Assembly (NCBI GenBank): GCA_031310005.1
Contig: CM062379.1
Coordinates: 682,001 to 746,000, forward strand
Reading direction: 5' to 3'
DNA length: 64,000 bases
Origin: Dactylellina haptotyla
Lineage: Eukaryota > Ascomycota > Orbiliomycetes > Orbiliales > Orbiliaceae
The first letter of the stretch is position 1, and every line of letters starts with the position of its first letter. Positions 24,994 through 36,514 of the stretch are shown here, in pieces. The notes under the pieces were generated by a model that was given only the letters and a program-made list of their open reading frames with translations, ran no database searches and had not been told where the DNA came from. The translations under genes and the position numbers were made by a program.

Positions 24994-26542
24994 TTCATTC
25001 CATCCACGTACTGGCCAGTCCCGGTAACACAGGCTCCGTTTCCTACTGCATCTAGCCTTATTTCGCCAACCTGTCCCCACGCCGTTGGAACCACAAGGAT
25101 CGAAAGGCACACCACACCATATTTCGGACGCCTAAGCGGAATCCCACCAACCGACCGTCTACCGCCTTACCGTACCACACCCTTCCCACGGTGATTACTT
25201 TTTCCTGTTTCCCTGGTGGACGAGTTGCAACCGACTGTACGACCGAAAAGGGGAAGAAATCGATGCGTATATTTTTTTAATGTGCTGCAGCCCAGTTTTC
25301 GAGCAGCGGTCACCTGGTTGGTGCGCTGGCAGTCAGATGCAATTCAGATGGGGCGCTCCATTCTCTTCCCTTTTTTATCCCATTTCCCACCAAGACCGTC
25401 TAGGCCCGCGATGACCGAGATCGATGCAAGGAATAGGATAGGGCCGGCCGGATGTGTGGTCGCGCGTGTATGAATGAGGCTGGCCAATGGCCACGTCAAA
25501 GGTCATTGGTATAATATTCAATTTATAGACTGCATTTGCCTACTTTGGCAATTGATGAAATAACAGTCCTCCATTCCTACTTGACGTCTCAGCTGGTCAA
25601 GGTCAACGAGGTTGTCCCCTGCCAGAGATTTGAGCCTTGCCCTCGCGGCTATCCATGGCCTAGATTTTTTCGTCTAGTGCCTGTTTCACATCCAATTCGG
25701 CAGATCGGTTCTTAAATAAGGAAACAATTCAATCGGCATGTCTCGCTCTCGCTGCAAGCCGACATGTGGACCGTGATATTTAAAGAATACCCCTTAGGAA
25801 TCAATCCTGTGCACACGCGCCAATGCCGGTCTCACCGGGTTGGACAAGTCTAGAGCTTCTTTCGGGGCCAAGGTCTTGCAAACAAGCTAAAACAGGGGGC
25901 ACCTTGACTTTTGGCAGGGAAGAAATCACCTGAAAACTTACATGGTTCTCCTGCTATGCTTGTCGCGCCCTCGCACATGACGACCAACAATCAGACCAGA
26001 TTTGCAGCCTCAGGACAATGTGACATTTTTACAGGCAAGATCCATTGGATATCATCTCGGTTGCTCGAAAGGCGATGGTTTCGGGGGTTGGATGCTTGCA
26101 GCAGCTCCGCGCCCAAAATTGGAGTCTTCTTGAGTCATGAGCAATCTTGCTTTTCGAGGGGCAGGAAGAGATGCAATGTTTGCGGACCCTCCAATGCAAT
26201 GACCGTTCGATGACTCCATCGCTTGCATATGATATGTAGCTAATAGCACCAGCCCGGCCACAGCCATGCTTAGCCATCGCACCAGAACATCGCCCAATGG
26301 GGCATAACGTTACACAGTTGTTGGGCTTTAGTACAAAAGGCCCTCGACGAATCAGATATTCCGCCAGCGAAGACGGTCGAATAGAAACCTCCCCCCGTCT
26401 GTCTTCATCCCATCGGATTTCCAGCCTGCATATGCGCATGCTCCATTCCGCCGCTTGCAGGTTCGTCAGCAGTACAAAAAGTTGCCTCAACACAACACGG
26501 GATCAAAGTTCGAACGTGGTAGCGCAAGCGCGAAAACTGGCC

Positions 26543-27344
26543 ATGGCGCAGGAGAAATCCGCAGTTCCGTATCATCAGATCCGAGCCCTGTACGACGATG
26601 TAAGTGCCAACCTGTTAAACCCAAGCTTCCGCTAGCTTTACGGAAGAAATAACGTTATGGCCATCGGCGGGATTGATGTTTCATAGGATTCTATCACAGT
26701 GTACCAAGCCTACAATGCAAAGATCGCGGATGAAGCCGTGAAACAGCAGACATTGAAGGTCCCGGGATGGAGCTCGGAGAGGATGACATGGATCAAGCCC
26801 AGTTGGTCGTGGATGATGTATGTTTCGGCTCCGATCTCAATTGCATGCACAAGCTTCCCAAGCCCGCATGGCTGAGCTGCCAACGTGACTGACCCGTTTT
26901 TTTTCAATAACGTGCAGGTATCGTGCAGGCTTTTCTTACAAAGATAAGAACCAATCACGTATTCTGGCCATAAGAATGTCCCACTCGAGCTTTGAGACAA
27001 TTCTTTTGAAATCATCATTGTCAAATTCTTCACAGGAAAAGCAACCGGTCAGGGTCCAATGGGATCCGGAGCGTACACCTTCTACGAAGAATAAGCTTCC
27101 GTATAGGAGTATACAGATCGGAATAGGAAGAAGCGTTGCGGAAACTTGGGCGCAGGAGATGATTCTAAGTATAGAAGATGTGACGGAGAAAGCGCAGAAG
27201 ATGTATGAGGATGTTGAAGCGGGAATGAGTGAGGACGAGTTAGCAGATAAGTACATTGAGGAACGAGTGTACGAGATCAAGGATGAAGAGTTAAGAAAGA
27301 CCATCAGACTGGATTCTCTAGAAGATCATGAGACAGAGCCGTAG
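26543..27344 (+). CDS. DUF4291 domain protein
   Basis: Three exons: 26543-26599, 26687-26817 and 26918-27344, giving 204 aa. The domain fills the whole protein. Diagnostic stretches are IRALYDDDSITVYQAYNAKI, then AVKQQT, ERMTWIKPSW and WMMYRAGFSYKDKNQSRILA. The last is assembled exactly across the second splice junction. The C-terminus carries VQWDPER, YRSIQIGIGR and a charged tail. These match my knowledge of DUF4291, a family found in bacteria and fungi with no settled biochemical role. The frame is open upstream to 26297, and a longer N-terminus starting near MRMLHSAACRF would resemble a mitochondrial presequence. I kept the short start because the domain begins right after it. Confidence 0.85.
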
Positions 27345-28119
27345 TGGCTTGCCTTCCCCGGTATCACATTGCCCAATTAGCGAGTCTATATATCTATTTA
27401 AGTAGATGTCTGTTAAGCACGCAAATTATACGCGGTGTTGTCACCATATATTCTATCAACGTTATCACATGCGGTGGGGTGCATGTTCTGGATCCGAGTC
27501 GTACGAGGCTCTATGCCAAAAACTGACAACCCGGTATTATTGCCTCCCACGCTTTGGTTGGGATAACGTTAAAAACCGGGCCCAAGAACCATATACTCGG
27601 AAATTTATGGTATTTCAGGGTCCCAAATTGGGTTGGAAAACCTATTTCCCGGCCAATAGCGTCGACGGTATTGACGGATTTGGTAGAGTTTCTGTTTGTA
27701 CCCCAAAACAACATGACTGAGACAGCACTGTGAGGTTAAAACATACCATATTCATAACCGTTGGTTTGGAGCGATGTAATTATTACTGTTAAATTATCTG
27801 AAACTCTTGAATATCACAATAACGTAAAAGCTACCAGAAAATAAACTTATGTTTGAGGGTGTGTTTCTGTTTCTTCCTGACGTGAGCAGTGTTGCCCCGG
27901 TGGTCACTACACGCCTACGCAACCCCCCTTAACATTCCGTGCTAAATTATAGTGAGGACTTCTATCTCGGATTTTCTTCATACCCTCGACGCTGAACTCT
28001 CTAAATCCAACCGACACCCTATAGATAAGCCCACAGCCTTAATCGTTTTATATAAACTACTTGAGTGGAGAGGCTCTGGTTCAGCCTCAGTCAAACCTCG
28101 TCACTAGAGAAGATTCAAA
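27345..28119. other. Intergenic DNA with AK-like promoter
   Basis: About 0.8 kb holding the presumed 3'UTR of the DUF4291 gene and the promoter of the adenylate-kinase-like gene, with a TATA-like run at 28047-28056. No other element was recognised. Confidence 0.55.
28047..28056 (+). promoter_or_regulatory. TATA box candidate of the adenylate-kinase-like gene
   Basis: TTTATATAAA, a perfect palindromic TATA element, lies about 65 bp before the ATG at 28120. Position and sequence suit a core promoter. Confidence 0.4.
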
Positions 28120-30094
28120 ATGTCCCCAACCACGCCAACAAGAGATGGCTCTCCACCTCCAGACCGAAGGAATGCCAGTATAGAGCAATATGCAGTCAAG
28201 GGAGACGGCACTCCAAGAATACCAGCTGGGCTAGAGCAGAACATGACGAATGCCGTAGACCAAGTTCTGGAAGCCAATGGCCTAATGACCAGTACGTTGC
28301 TTAGCACGCTGCTATATCCTGCTGCATGAGAACAACATTTGGTTCGATAGCTAATCAACTCCATCACTCATAGCTGGCCAAGCCGTTCAGGTGCTCAATG
28401 CTGTTGGGGTTACGAATGAAACAATCCTCCAAGTCGCCCAGAACGGCCTCGACGCTTCAATGGAAACATCCCACGACTTCGACGGAATCCCAAACGAGTT
28501 CCCATCACGTGAGGATGACGACGTCGAAGATTTGATCTCGATCCTTTCCCAGTCTGGCTGGAGAGACGAATACGAACTCCTCAAGTCTTCCATTCCCGAT
28601 CTTAGAAACAACCCTCACATGTCCCATCTGATCCAGATGACCACTCCGATCCCCTACAACGATCTAGACTCCAATGTGAACCGATATGCATATCACCTAC
28701 GTCCTAAAATCAAGCTCCCACCTTACAGCCCCGTTAAACAAAACCCTACAACCTTGCAAGTGGAGACTGATGCAACAAAACCAGGGTTTAAAGCCCGTGA
28801 TCCTTCCATTATCATCATATACGTCATTGGACCTCCGGGCTCCGGCAAGACCACTGTCGCCCAGGCGATATGTAATCGATATTACTTGAAGTATATCGGC
28901 GTCAATCAGCTCTTGCAACGGGAACGACAGGATCCCATGAGTCCTTACAAGTCAGTTTTGGACGATATGCTTTCAAAGGGGCTGCTGGGTCCGTACAAGA
29001 TGGTTCCCGCGATCTTGATATCTGAGATTCTGAAGGAGATGGAGAAGGGATTCAAGCAGATTTTCTTCATCGACGGATTCCCAAGAGGACTGGACAGGGC
29101 GGTTTATTTCGAAGAAACGATGCAGCCATGCGATGGAGTCTTCCTGCTCAATTGCCCGGATAAAATCTCCCTCGAAAGACTGATGAAGAGTCCTGATGCT
29201 CTCCAAGGGGGCAGCATGGACGAGAGAAAGAGAAACGCGGAGAAGCAACTGGAGGTTTATCACAAGGAGGCCGATTTGGTCATCGATTACTACAAGAAGC
29301 AGGGCAAGATCATAAATGTTGATGCGACTGTATCTATCCAGCATGTTCAAGCTCAGATGGAACTCAAGCTTAAAGATGCAATTGTAGATGGTTTCGTGGG
29401 CACACGGCAAGAAGTGATCAATGAGACACATCGCCAAGCTTGGGAAAGAATGAGGGAGGGCATCGAGAAGCAATGGATCGACAGGGGTTACACTGTGGTG
29501 GATTCCTCGGATTCCTCGGATTCCTCAAGTGCATCGGATATCACCGTGCCTTCCTTCGATGAAGACGTGGATATGGAAGAAGGCGGCGTATCATTGAATA
29601 TTGACAATGAAAACTCCCAACCGAATGACCAAGTGGCGTTTCCGACTGGCAATGGCTGCGCACCTAGTTATTACCCGCAAGCTACTTCTCAGCAAGGAAA
29701 CGGACAGACTATCAAGGCGTCCCGCGAGCACTCGAATGGTGCCAAAGTCAATGGCAACACAGGTTCTCCGTCGAACAGTGAAATAGGGAATGACAGTATT
29801 CTTGTCAGGAATGCGGGGAAAACTCCTGGGCCCCGCCCTTCTCAGCCCCTCCCTTACATCGAGGCGATGAAACAGACTCAAACAGAGCCCCCTCGTTCAA
29901 ATTTTTTCAAGCGAACCCGAGAACGCATGAAGAAAGCTTCGCCATCGGAGTCGCCAAGATCTTCCTCCGGCGCAAGTGAGGAAAGTCAGTCGCACAAAAA
30001 TTCGGCTAAAGGCGCCGAGAAGAAGGTCGAAAGGAAACCATCGCTAGGTGACAAGATCAAGGAGAAGAGCGAGTGTCGAAATGGCCAACAGTGA
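28120..30094 (+). CDS. Adenylate-kinase-like P-loop protein with long extensions
   Basis: Two exons: 28120-28291 and 28374-30094, giving 630 aa. The nucleoside-monophosphate kinase core lies at about 200-390, with P-loop GPPGSGKTT at 210-218 and the NMP-binding signature DGFPR at 291-295. The nearby LLQRE corresponds to the first NMP-site Arg. The lid of short-type kinases normally reads GR-x-DDN; here it is GGSMDERKRNAEKQL, so the usual lid Arg and Asp-Asp-Asn are not conserved. The core may have altered or lost activity. About 200 residues precede the core, helical and acidic. About 240 follow it, low-complexity with SSDSSDSSSASD, an acidic patch and a Lys-rich end. Typical adenylate or UMP-CMP kinases have about 200-260 aa, so this is a large divergent fungal form. 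No signal peptide is seen. Confidence 0.85.
29503..29532 (+). repeat. In-frame 9-bp tandem repeat
   Basis: Three copies of GGATTCCTC-type units encode the SSD repeats after the kinase core. In-frame repeats like this can vary in copy number without breaking the gene. Confidence 0.75.
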
Positions 30095-30993
30095 TTTTTC
30101 TTTTTGTTTCCCTTTTGTGTTTTGTTGTTTTTCCGATTAGGCATGGTATGTGGGGCCAAGCTAAACTGGATCGATTTTGTTACCCCTTAAGGACCTAGAC
30201 TGTCTTGTTGAAAAAGGGTGTTTTTGGTTTGGAAACCTTTTGGCTTTCTCTATTGGTGCAGAAATACCACTTTGTTTTGCGGGACTCGAGAGCTCTGCTG
30301 CTTGCTGACTGTTTTACCGCAGTAGTTTTTGTGACTTATTGTGTTTCTATTGGTTCAAGGATTTTCACTGCATGTCACGAAACAAGAGCGCTTATTCTTT
30401 ACTTTAGCGCAGCGATAGCTTTACACCGGAGACAGCTTTCAAAGGAGAGGTTTTTTAGTAATCCAAAAAGATACTTCGATTCAACTTTTAAATGTGTCTC
30501 TGAGTCTATAGGTGAATGGGAGGTGTGTTGGGCGAGACTATTAACTATCATTAACGAAAGTAATGAACGAAAATAGAAAAGGGGGAATCGAGTTCGAAAG
30601 GAACAGAGATTCAGAGAAGTGAAAAAAGGTCAAGGTTCTGAGCCGACGGCCTTCGATAAAATTCCCGATTAACGAACAAGACCAGTAGTAATAGACGACA
30701 AAGGGAATAAGGAGATGTATAGTACAAGAGCGCCGACAAAGAGGATATGCACACTACGTACAAATGCAAAAAACAATGAAGCCCCTGATGCAAAACACGA
30801 TTAAAAATTTCTTTTTTCGAAAACGCACAACCCGCCGAAGATATGCCAGTTAGGTTTTATCATTACTGTCTGTATGCCTTTTTTATATATATAGTTTGTA
30901 CTTGTAAATGGGCGGCTATTATTGTCTTCTTTGCTGCCTTCGCTTAATGCAAAAGGAAGGATTGGAGAAAACTAGCAGTCGAGAAACGGGTAT
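30095..30993. other. Convergent intergenic region
   Basis: About 0.9 kb between the 3' ends of the adenylate-kinase-like gene (+) and the GPI-protein gene (-). T-rich immediately after the first stop. No gene recognised. Confidence 0.55.
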
Positions 30994-31719
30994 TTACAAA
31001 AGCATGGCGGCAACACCGGCAACACCGAAGAACAGGCCGCTGGCAACCTTGAGGGAAGCAGCAGCGCCGGTCTGTGTTGGGACTGGTGGGAGAGGAGAGC
31101 TGACAGTTGGGGCAGCGGTCGAGGATGGAACGTAGACGGAGGTGCTGTTGACAGGGGCGACGTAGCTGCTGGTTGGGGCGACGTACGAGGAGACTGGCAC
31201 GGAGGAAGTGGTGACAGTGATGAAGGAGGTGACCTGGGACTTGGTGGTGTGGGTGACGGTCTCGTAGCTGGTGGTGGTAGCCTCAGAGGTAGTGGCAGCG
31301 CTGGTGGAGGTAGCGGCCATGGAAGAAGAGCTGGAGACAAAGTTGGGGTTGGAGATACCGAACTGACCAGAGTATTGGTATTGGCCGTTGGAGTCGATGA
31401 TCAGCTGGAGACCGTAGTGGGTGGTGTCTGGCTCGAGAGTGGTCTTGGGGGTCCAGGTGTAGGAACCAGTGTTGGGGATCTTCTCTACGATGGGCTCAAG
31501 AGGGAGGATGTTCTTGGCTGGGCCGCGGAGCAAGATGATGCTGACGGTGCCGGACTCGGTGACCTGCCAGGTGATCTTGAAGGGCTTGCCAGCTGGGACA
31601 ATCGAGTCGGTGGCCGGGGTGAGGATGGGGTTGGAGGTGATGTTGAAGGTCGTTGGGGTGGTGTAGGCAAAAGCCGAGGCCGAGAGGGCGAGGAGAGCGG
31701 TGAAAGTGCGTGCGAACAT
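30994..31719 (-). CDS. Kre9/Knh1-like Ser/Thr-rich GPI-anchored surface protein
   Basis: A single exon encodes 241 aa. A signal peptide (MFARTFTALLALSASAFA) is followed by an immunoglobulin-like Kre9/Knh1 N-terminal domain at about 20-124. Its landmarks are NPILTPATDSIVPAGKPFKI, then WQVTESGTVSIILLRG and NTGSYTWTP. Residues 126-215 are Ser/Thr-rich and likely O-glycosylated. The last 23 residues are small and hydrophobic, as expected for a GPI signal, with a cleavage region near TGAAAS. The protein should reach the plasma membrane or cell wall. Yeast Kre9 and Knh1 act in beta-1,6-glucan assembly, but this short GPI form is only a relative, so a wall role is inferred rather than shown. Confidence 0.88.
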   Translation of the reverse strand: MFARTFTALLALSASAFAYTTPTTFNITSNPILTPATDSIVPAGKPFKITWQVTESGTVSIILLRGPAKNILPLEPIVEKIPNTGSYTWTPKTTLEPDTTHYGLQLIIDSNGQYQYSGQFGISNPNFVSSSSSMAATSTSAATTSEATTTSYETVTHTTKSQVTSFITVTTSSVPVSSYVAPTSSYVAPVNSTSVYVPSSTAAPTVSSPLPPVPTQTGAAASLKVASGLFFGVAGVAAMLL

Positions 31720-34700
31720 TGTGAATGTGTGTGTGTGCGTTGCGGCGACGTTGGATTATGACTGATCGTCTGTTATTGTGTTGTGGCGGAGGGCGAAAGA
31801 GCAAATGGGCTGCAAATGAGCGGACGACGACTACGCTGTAGAGTCTTGGTGAGCAAAAGAGCGACTGGGACGGAAAAGACGATGGATCTTTGATAGATTG
31901 TGAATATCAAGCGAAGAAGGGAAAGAGAGGGAAGGGCGGGCGAGGCTCTCGGGGGCAGGCGCCGGTTTTGTAGCGCATAGAGTTCGTCTTTCTCTCGGAC
32001 CTTTTTGCTTGTGCCTGCGGGCGGCGAGCAGCGAGCGAGAGCATGGCGGGCGCTGTTGGGGCTCCCCTTAATCTGCGAGGGCCGGCAGGAATCTGGGTCT
32101 GTTGGGCCTAATTGGTGGCCGCGGGTATGTGCTTTTGCGGGCTGGCATGGGCGCTGTGTGGGTAGGTTTCACCTGCCAGGCACACTCTGCGCTCCCAAAA
32201 CACCCTCGTCTTGCTAAACAGGGACAAGGAAGCGACAGAGAATGGGAACATGGTGGGGCGGAAAGTGTGGCAGAAGAAAAAACCTTGATTGACATGGGCT
32301 AAAAGCGCAAATAGGCAATTCCCCGGCAGGTGGGAAGTGTGGAAAGTCCAAGCACGCCTTCTCTTCTCCCAAGCCAAATTGGCAGTTCAACTTGCAATCG
32401 CCGCGATTTCTAACAGAGATAGGGGGGTCCTCGCCAGAAATGGCTCGGTTGATGTGGGGAGTAACGTCTATTAAAAGGAACACATTACTTACGATACGAA
32501 ATGGGGACTAAACCGCAGGAATTGTGCAGTGCAAAAGAAAAATGATTAAGATTAGACGGCTGATTAACTGTTGTATTAGGGACTAGTTTGCGTTGTTGTC
32601 TTGAGGTTTAACTTTGTTTGTATTTCGGGCGCGGCCAATAGATCCCGGACAGGAGCTCGCGGAGGGAAATGATTGTCGTGGATCGCGGAAAGACCAATTG
32701 GATGACTAAAACGGACGGAACGACGGAAGAGGCAAAAAACGACCGCTGTAGTAGGCAGGTTGGGGAAATTAAAGATGACGACGATGTATTTTCTAGTCCA
32801 AACGAGACAGCGACGACGGGTTCCTTTTATCTTTCTCGAGCTCCCGTCGATGGCTTCGACGAATCCGCCAGCATCTGCGCTTTCGTTCAACTTCCGCCAA
32901 ACCTGAAGGCGCATTCATGCGCATGACCTCTCGTGGGCATCTTTGTCGACTTCAAGGCTCCCCTGCGACACCACTAACTTCTGGGCCCGACCAAATGCGT
33001 ATGGGCCACCACCAAGCACCCGTCTTTGACGAGCGAGATAAATGTTGCAATCGTTGGCTGCGTTGGCGGGATAATGGATTTGATAACCCGACAGGGATTG
33101 CTGACAAGCCGTCGACCAGTTGCGTGTGCGCTTTTGGAAATCGACTTTGAGTACAAATTTCAGCCTTGTACCACCAGCAAATTAATTAAAAAAGTCTTCC
33201 CCAGACTGGCACCTCGAGCCCGTCGTCCGAAATGATGTTACATAAACAAATGCAAGAACGAGTGGGAGAGAAAAACCTTGCATATCGAAGTGTCAATGTG
33301 CATGGCGCAGGTCCATGGGTGTTTTTTTCTCTCGTATGGACGACGCATGTTTGGTGATAATCCAGGCACCCATTCAACTGGAGTACGAAGCGAGCATGCC
33401 AACAAGCAACCACTAGCCTAGAACGGCGAATATACGAGATTATTAGCCGTCCAAAAATGCACATCCGTATTTTTTCTTTCGCTTTCCCTCTTTTCTCTGG
33501 TCTTGTTCGTGCTGTACTCCGAATTGCCCGACAAGGCGGGCTGAATCAGCAAACGGGTGTCAACCCGTTGGCAACCCGAAGCCAACGGACGATTTCGTTG
33601 ATATCTTTTTTGAGGTCCTGAGGGTTTGTCGACGTCGTTCAGCCCCGGGTTGCCATGCCCTTGGCCAGAGCTATTGAGACATCCGACAGCCTGTAGAAGG
33701 TGTTCATGAAAAGCCCTGCATTTTTGGATTGCATGCGAAATCCACATTGCCTGTTTATTTTCTTGAACAAGTGGAGGCTGTGTTACCATTTGCGTGTGGA
33801 GTCTTTTGAGGAGTCTTATGATCTCAGTTTCTAAAAAATGCTTCTATGACACGGATGAATAGAGACGTCATTGCCAAAAGCTGAGAATAGAATATCTGAA
33901 GGGCTTGGATGCTGCATGCACGGCAACAATATTCTCTCACAATTGTGTTCAGCTTCGAATTCCGGCAATCGAGCGATTTTTGGGTTGATAATATCGATAG
34001 TACTCCTCATAATCCCAAGAGCGGTGAAGTGAACCTGGTTAACTAGCTCCTCTGAGCCTACCGACATTTGTGCGCGCGAATGGAATCAGTCCAAGTGGTG
34101 ACTCCTGAAAGAATATTCGATTCTACCGCTCGTCATGTGCACGCATTCGAAATGCAAGCATTCTCGCTGCCATTCACACTGTGTATTAAATTATGCGTCG
34201 CGATTTGAATCTGCAACAAAAGCTACCTGCGGCTGCAGAATTGTTGGGGTGTGCCTCTCGCTGCCAAGGTATAGGGCTGAATTCCCTTCATATAGCACTT
34301 TCAATTATCGATTGCTCATTATAATCGCCGTTATAACCGTTACGTTATCAAACACCCTCCCTTAAATCGCAATTATTCCCTGTCGACACTTGAGTCGGTT
34401 CAGCCAAGGCTCAGCCTTAACGGTAGAAAGAGTCGCGAATTCCATCGGCTTCCGATATGTCTCAAAATTAATAGACCCATGTGGGATTCGCATGGATCGA
34501 AAGTCCAAGCTGACAGCGGATTGCGATGCAGAAGAAACACCATGTAAACCCCAAATCGTTCAATATCATTATCATTCCAATAGACTAGATCATAGTTGCT
34601 AGCTCTAATATGTAGTATACCTAATGTTTCACATGAAACCTTCATCTTCCCCGCATCGCCCTATTAACCGACCGCAAACGCCGATGAAAAGAATAAGTAC

Positions 34701-34832
34701 AGGCGCTATTGCTAATAAACTTTGTAAGCAGGAGAATGTAAAACATCAGAATAAGGAAGAAGAAAAAGACTCTGCAACATTAATAACTCTCTGTGTATCA
34801 AATATAACCGGGTATCCTAGTATATTCTCCAA
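31720..34832. other. Long intergenic region
   Basis: About 3.1 kb between the start of the GPI-protein gene (-) and the 3' end of the rhodopsin-like gene (-). The part next to the GPI gene is GC-rich with GAGAGGGA runs, probably promoter. Short open frames show no domain. Confidence 0.5.
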
Positions 34833-36514
34833 TCAACTCCCCCTTTCCAAATCGGCGTCAGCACTCCTCGATGGCGGCTTACTTCGACCGCTGTCTCGAA
34901 TGTGTGCCTCCATTGGCATCTCAAAGTTCAAGCTCAGCCTTCCATCACTATTCTTGTGCAGAAAACCCAATCCATCGTGAATAGGTTCCGGAGTTACCGA
35001 TGCTGCCATCGTCGTAGCTGTCCCTATTCTCCTACAATCACCGGCATCACTCCCCTCTGGTGCCATGATTGCCCTCTCGTCACTCTCAAGCACGGTATCC
35101 AATCCTGTCTGCTCGTTTCCTGCTCTTTTCGCATTACTCTCCCGACGAGGATACTGGTGCGCTTCTATCGGAGATACTCTCCAAGAAGGCAGAGTTGTCG
35201 ATTTCCTCCTCGATCCGACGTGAGATCTGGCGAGGGAGACGAGATATGGCGAAAGCACGGGAAAACAAGCGCCGATGACATACATCAGTACTTCGCCGTT
35301 GTTGATGAGGATAAATGCTGCTTCGGAATGTGTAAAGTCATCCCCGGTGTGAGTTGGCAGGGTGCCGTCGAAGGCTAAAATACCGTACACATTGGCGACG
35401 CTGTCGGCAATGATTAGCACTACCTCGTTGGAAGAAAAACAAAAATCATGTTTGAACTTACCAGGTCAACGTTCCGAGCAAGTTAGCTCCAAAGACAAGT
35501 TTCAACACTCGTCTTTCAGCCGTTGGTAGGCCCGATTGCTGAAGAATCCGCCACGGAATCCAAAGAAGTGCCGAATCAACGAGGATACTAAATATGATCC
35601 AACTCCATCTCGCCTTATCGACTGGTGGGCAATCCGTGCCCTCGATATTATATATGAAGTTTCCTTGCACTGGCGAGCAATTGAACACCCAGATACCAGC
35701 TTCGACGATACCGAGGACCATGATTGCCGATGAAAGCACATATACGAAATGCTGGAGACGCTGGCGGTGGTCGGGTATTATTCGTAAATAATACATGCAT
35801 GTCGCAACTTTTATCATGGAGGCTATGATAAAGTAGAATGCCCAGCCGGACATCGACTATAAAAATTATATTAGTCCTTGCGCCTAAATGGTGGGGCAAT
35901 ATCTAAAGTTGCGCGAGGCATACCAGCCATAATGCTTGTCTATCTGGAAGGTGGTAGTCAGCATATAAATTGCCATTCGAAGAAATACAAAGATTTGTGT
36001 TCGAACATACTCTCAAAGGGGATGTTTTCTACGTATAATCCGCTCCCCATCCTGTTTGAAACCAGCAAAGCAGGGAAATACAAGCAAACGAGTATAATCT
36101 TTGGACACCATCAGTGAGCTAAAATCCTACGGGAGATTTCTTTTCGATATAAAACATACGCCAGCAGCTATTAGCCACCAATCATCCTTGCCAAAGGTCT
36201 TCATCTTCTGCCATCGAAAATATGTACGTAATGCTATCGCAGTTACTATATTTCTCAGTGAGTTAGCAAAATCAATAAATTCGAATATACGAATCTCTGG
36301 GTCCGATAGCTAATCCCAACTACTTACTTGCGAGACTATTCGATACACATATGACAGCTAGTCCGACTCGATTATACCATATCGGCGCATATTCTTCAGG
36401 GTCGTATGGTGTGCACGCGAATAGCATGTTTTCGGTTTTCCCAGTCCCGACCCAGCTCCAGTCTGTGCCGTTCCATGGTGTCCACCTGTCTTCGTTGCAG
36501 AAAGGCGCCGCCAT
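34833..36514 (-). CDS. Rhodopsin-like fungal integral membrane protein
   Basis: Six exons were reconstructed on the minus strand: 36514-36328, 36245-36160, 36098-36011, 35943-35924, 35856-35462 and 35400-34833, giving 447 aa. The spliced product shows the Fung_rhodopsin-type pattern. APIWYNRVGLAVICVSNSL runs into ALRTYFRW and KTFGKDDWWLIAAG. Next come a GLYVENIPFE loop, then SMSGWAFYFIIASMIKVATC with MYYLRII, and NCSPVQGNF with two Cys-bearing loops. The last hydrophobic run is VLMYVIGACFPVLSPYLV, before a Ser/Arg-rich cytoplasmic tail. This family includes Pth11-like receptors in plant pathogens, but no CFEM domain is present and no ligand is inferred. The fourth exon is only 20 nt. The third exon uses an AAG acceptor, so it is the least certain. 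An upstream coding exon cannot be excluded because the frame is blocked by a stop just before the chosen ATG. Confidence 0.75.

Larger units (their letters stand above)
22503..26542. other. Long intergenic region with short simple repeats
   Basis: About 4.0 kb with no supported gene. It contains a (GGT)7 run at 23034-23054 and a CATT-type repeat at 24973-24993. The short open frames lack domains. The 3' end of this stretch is open in the frame of the DUF4291 gene from 26297, so the true start of that gene could lie slightly upstream of the one chosen. Confidence 0.5.
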
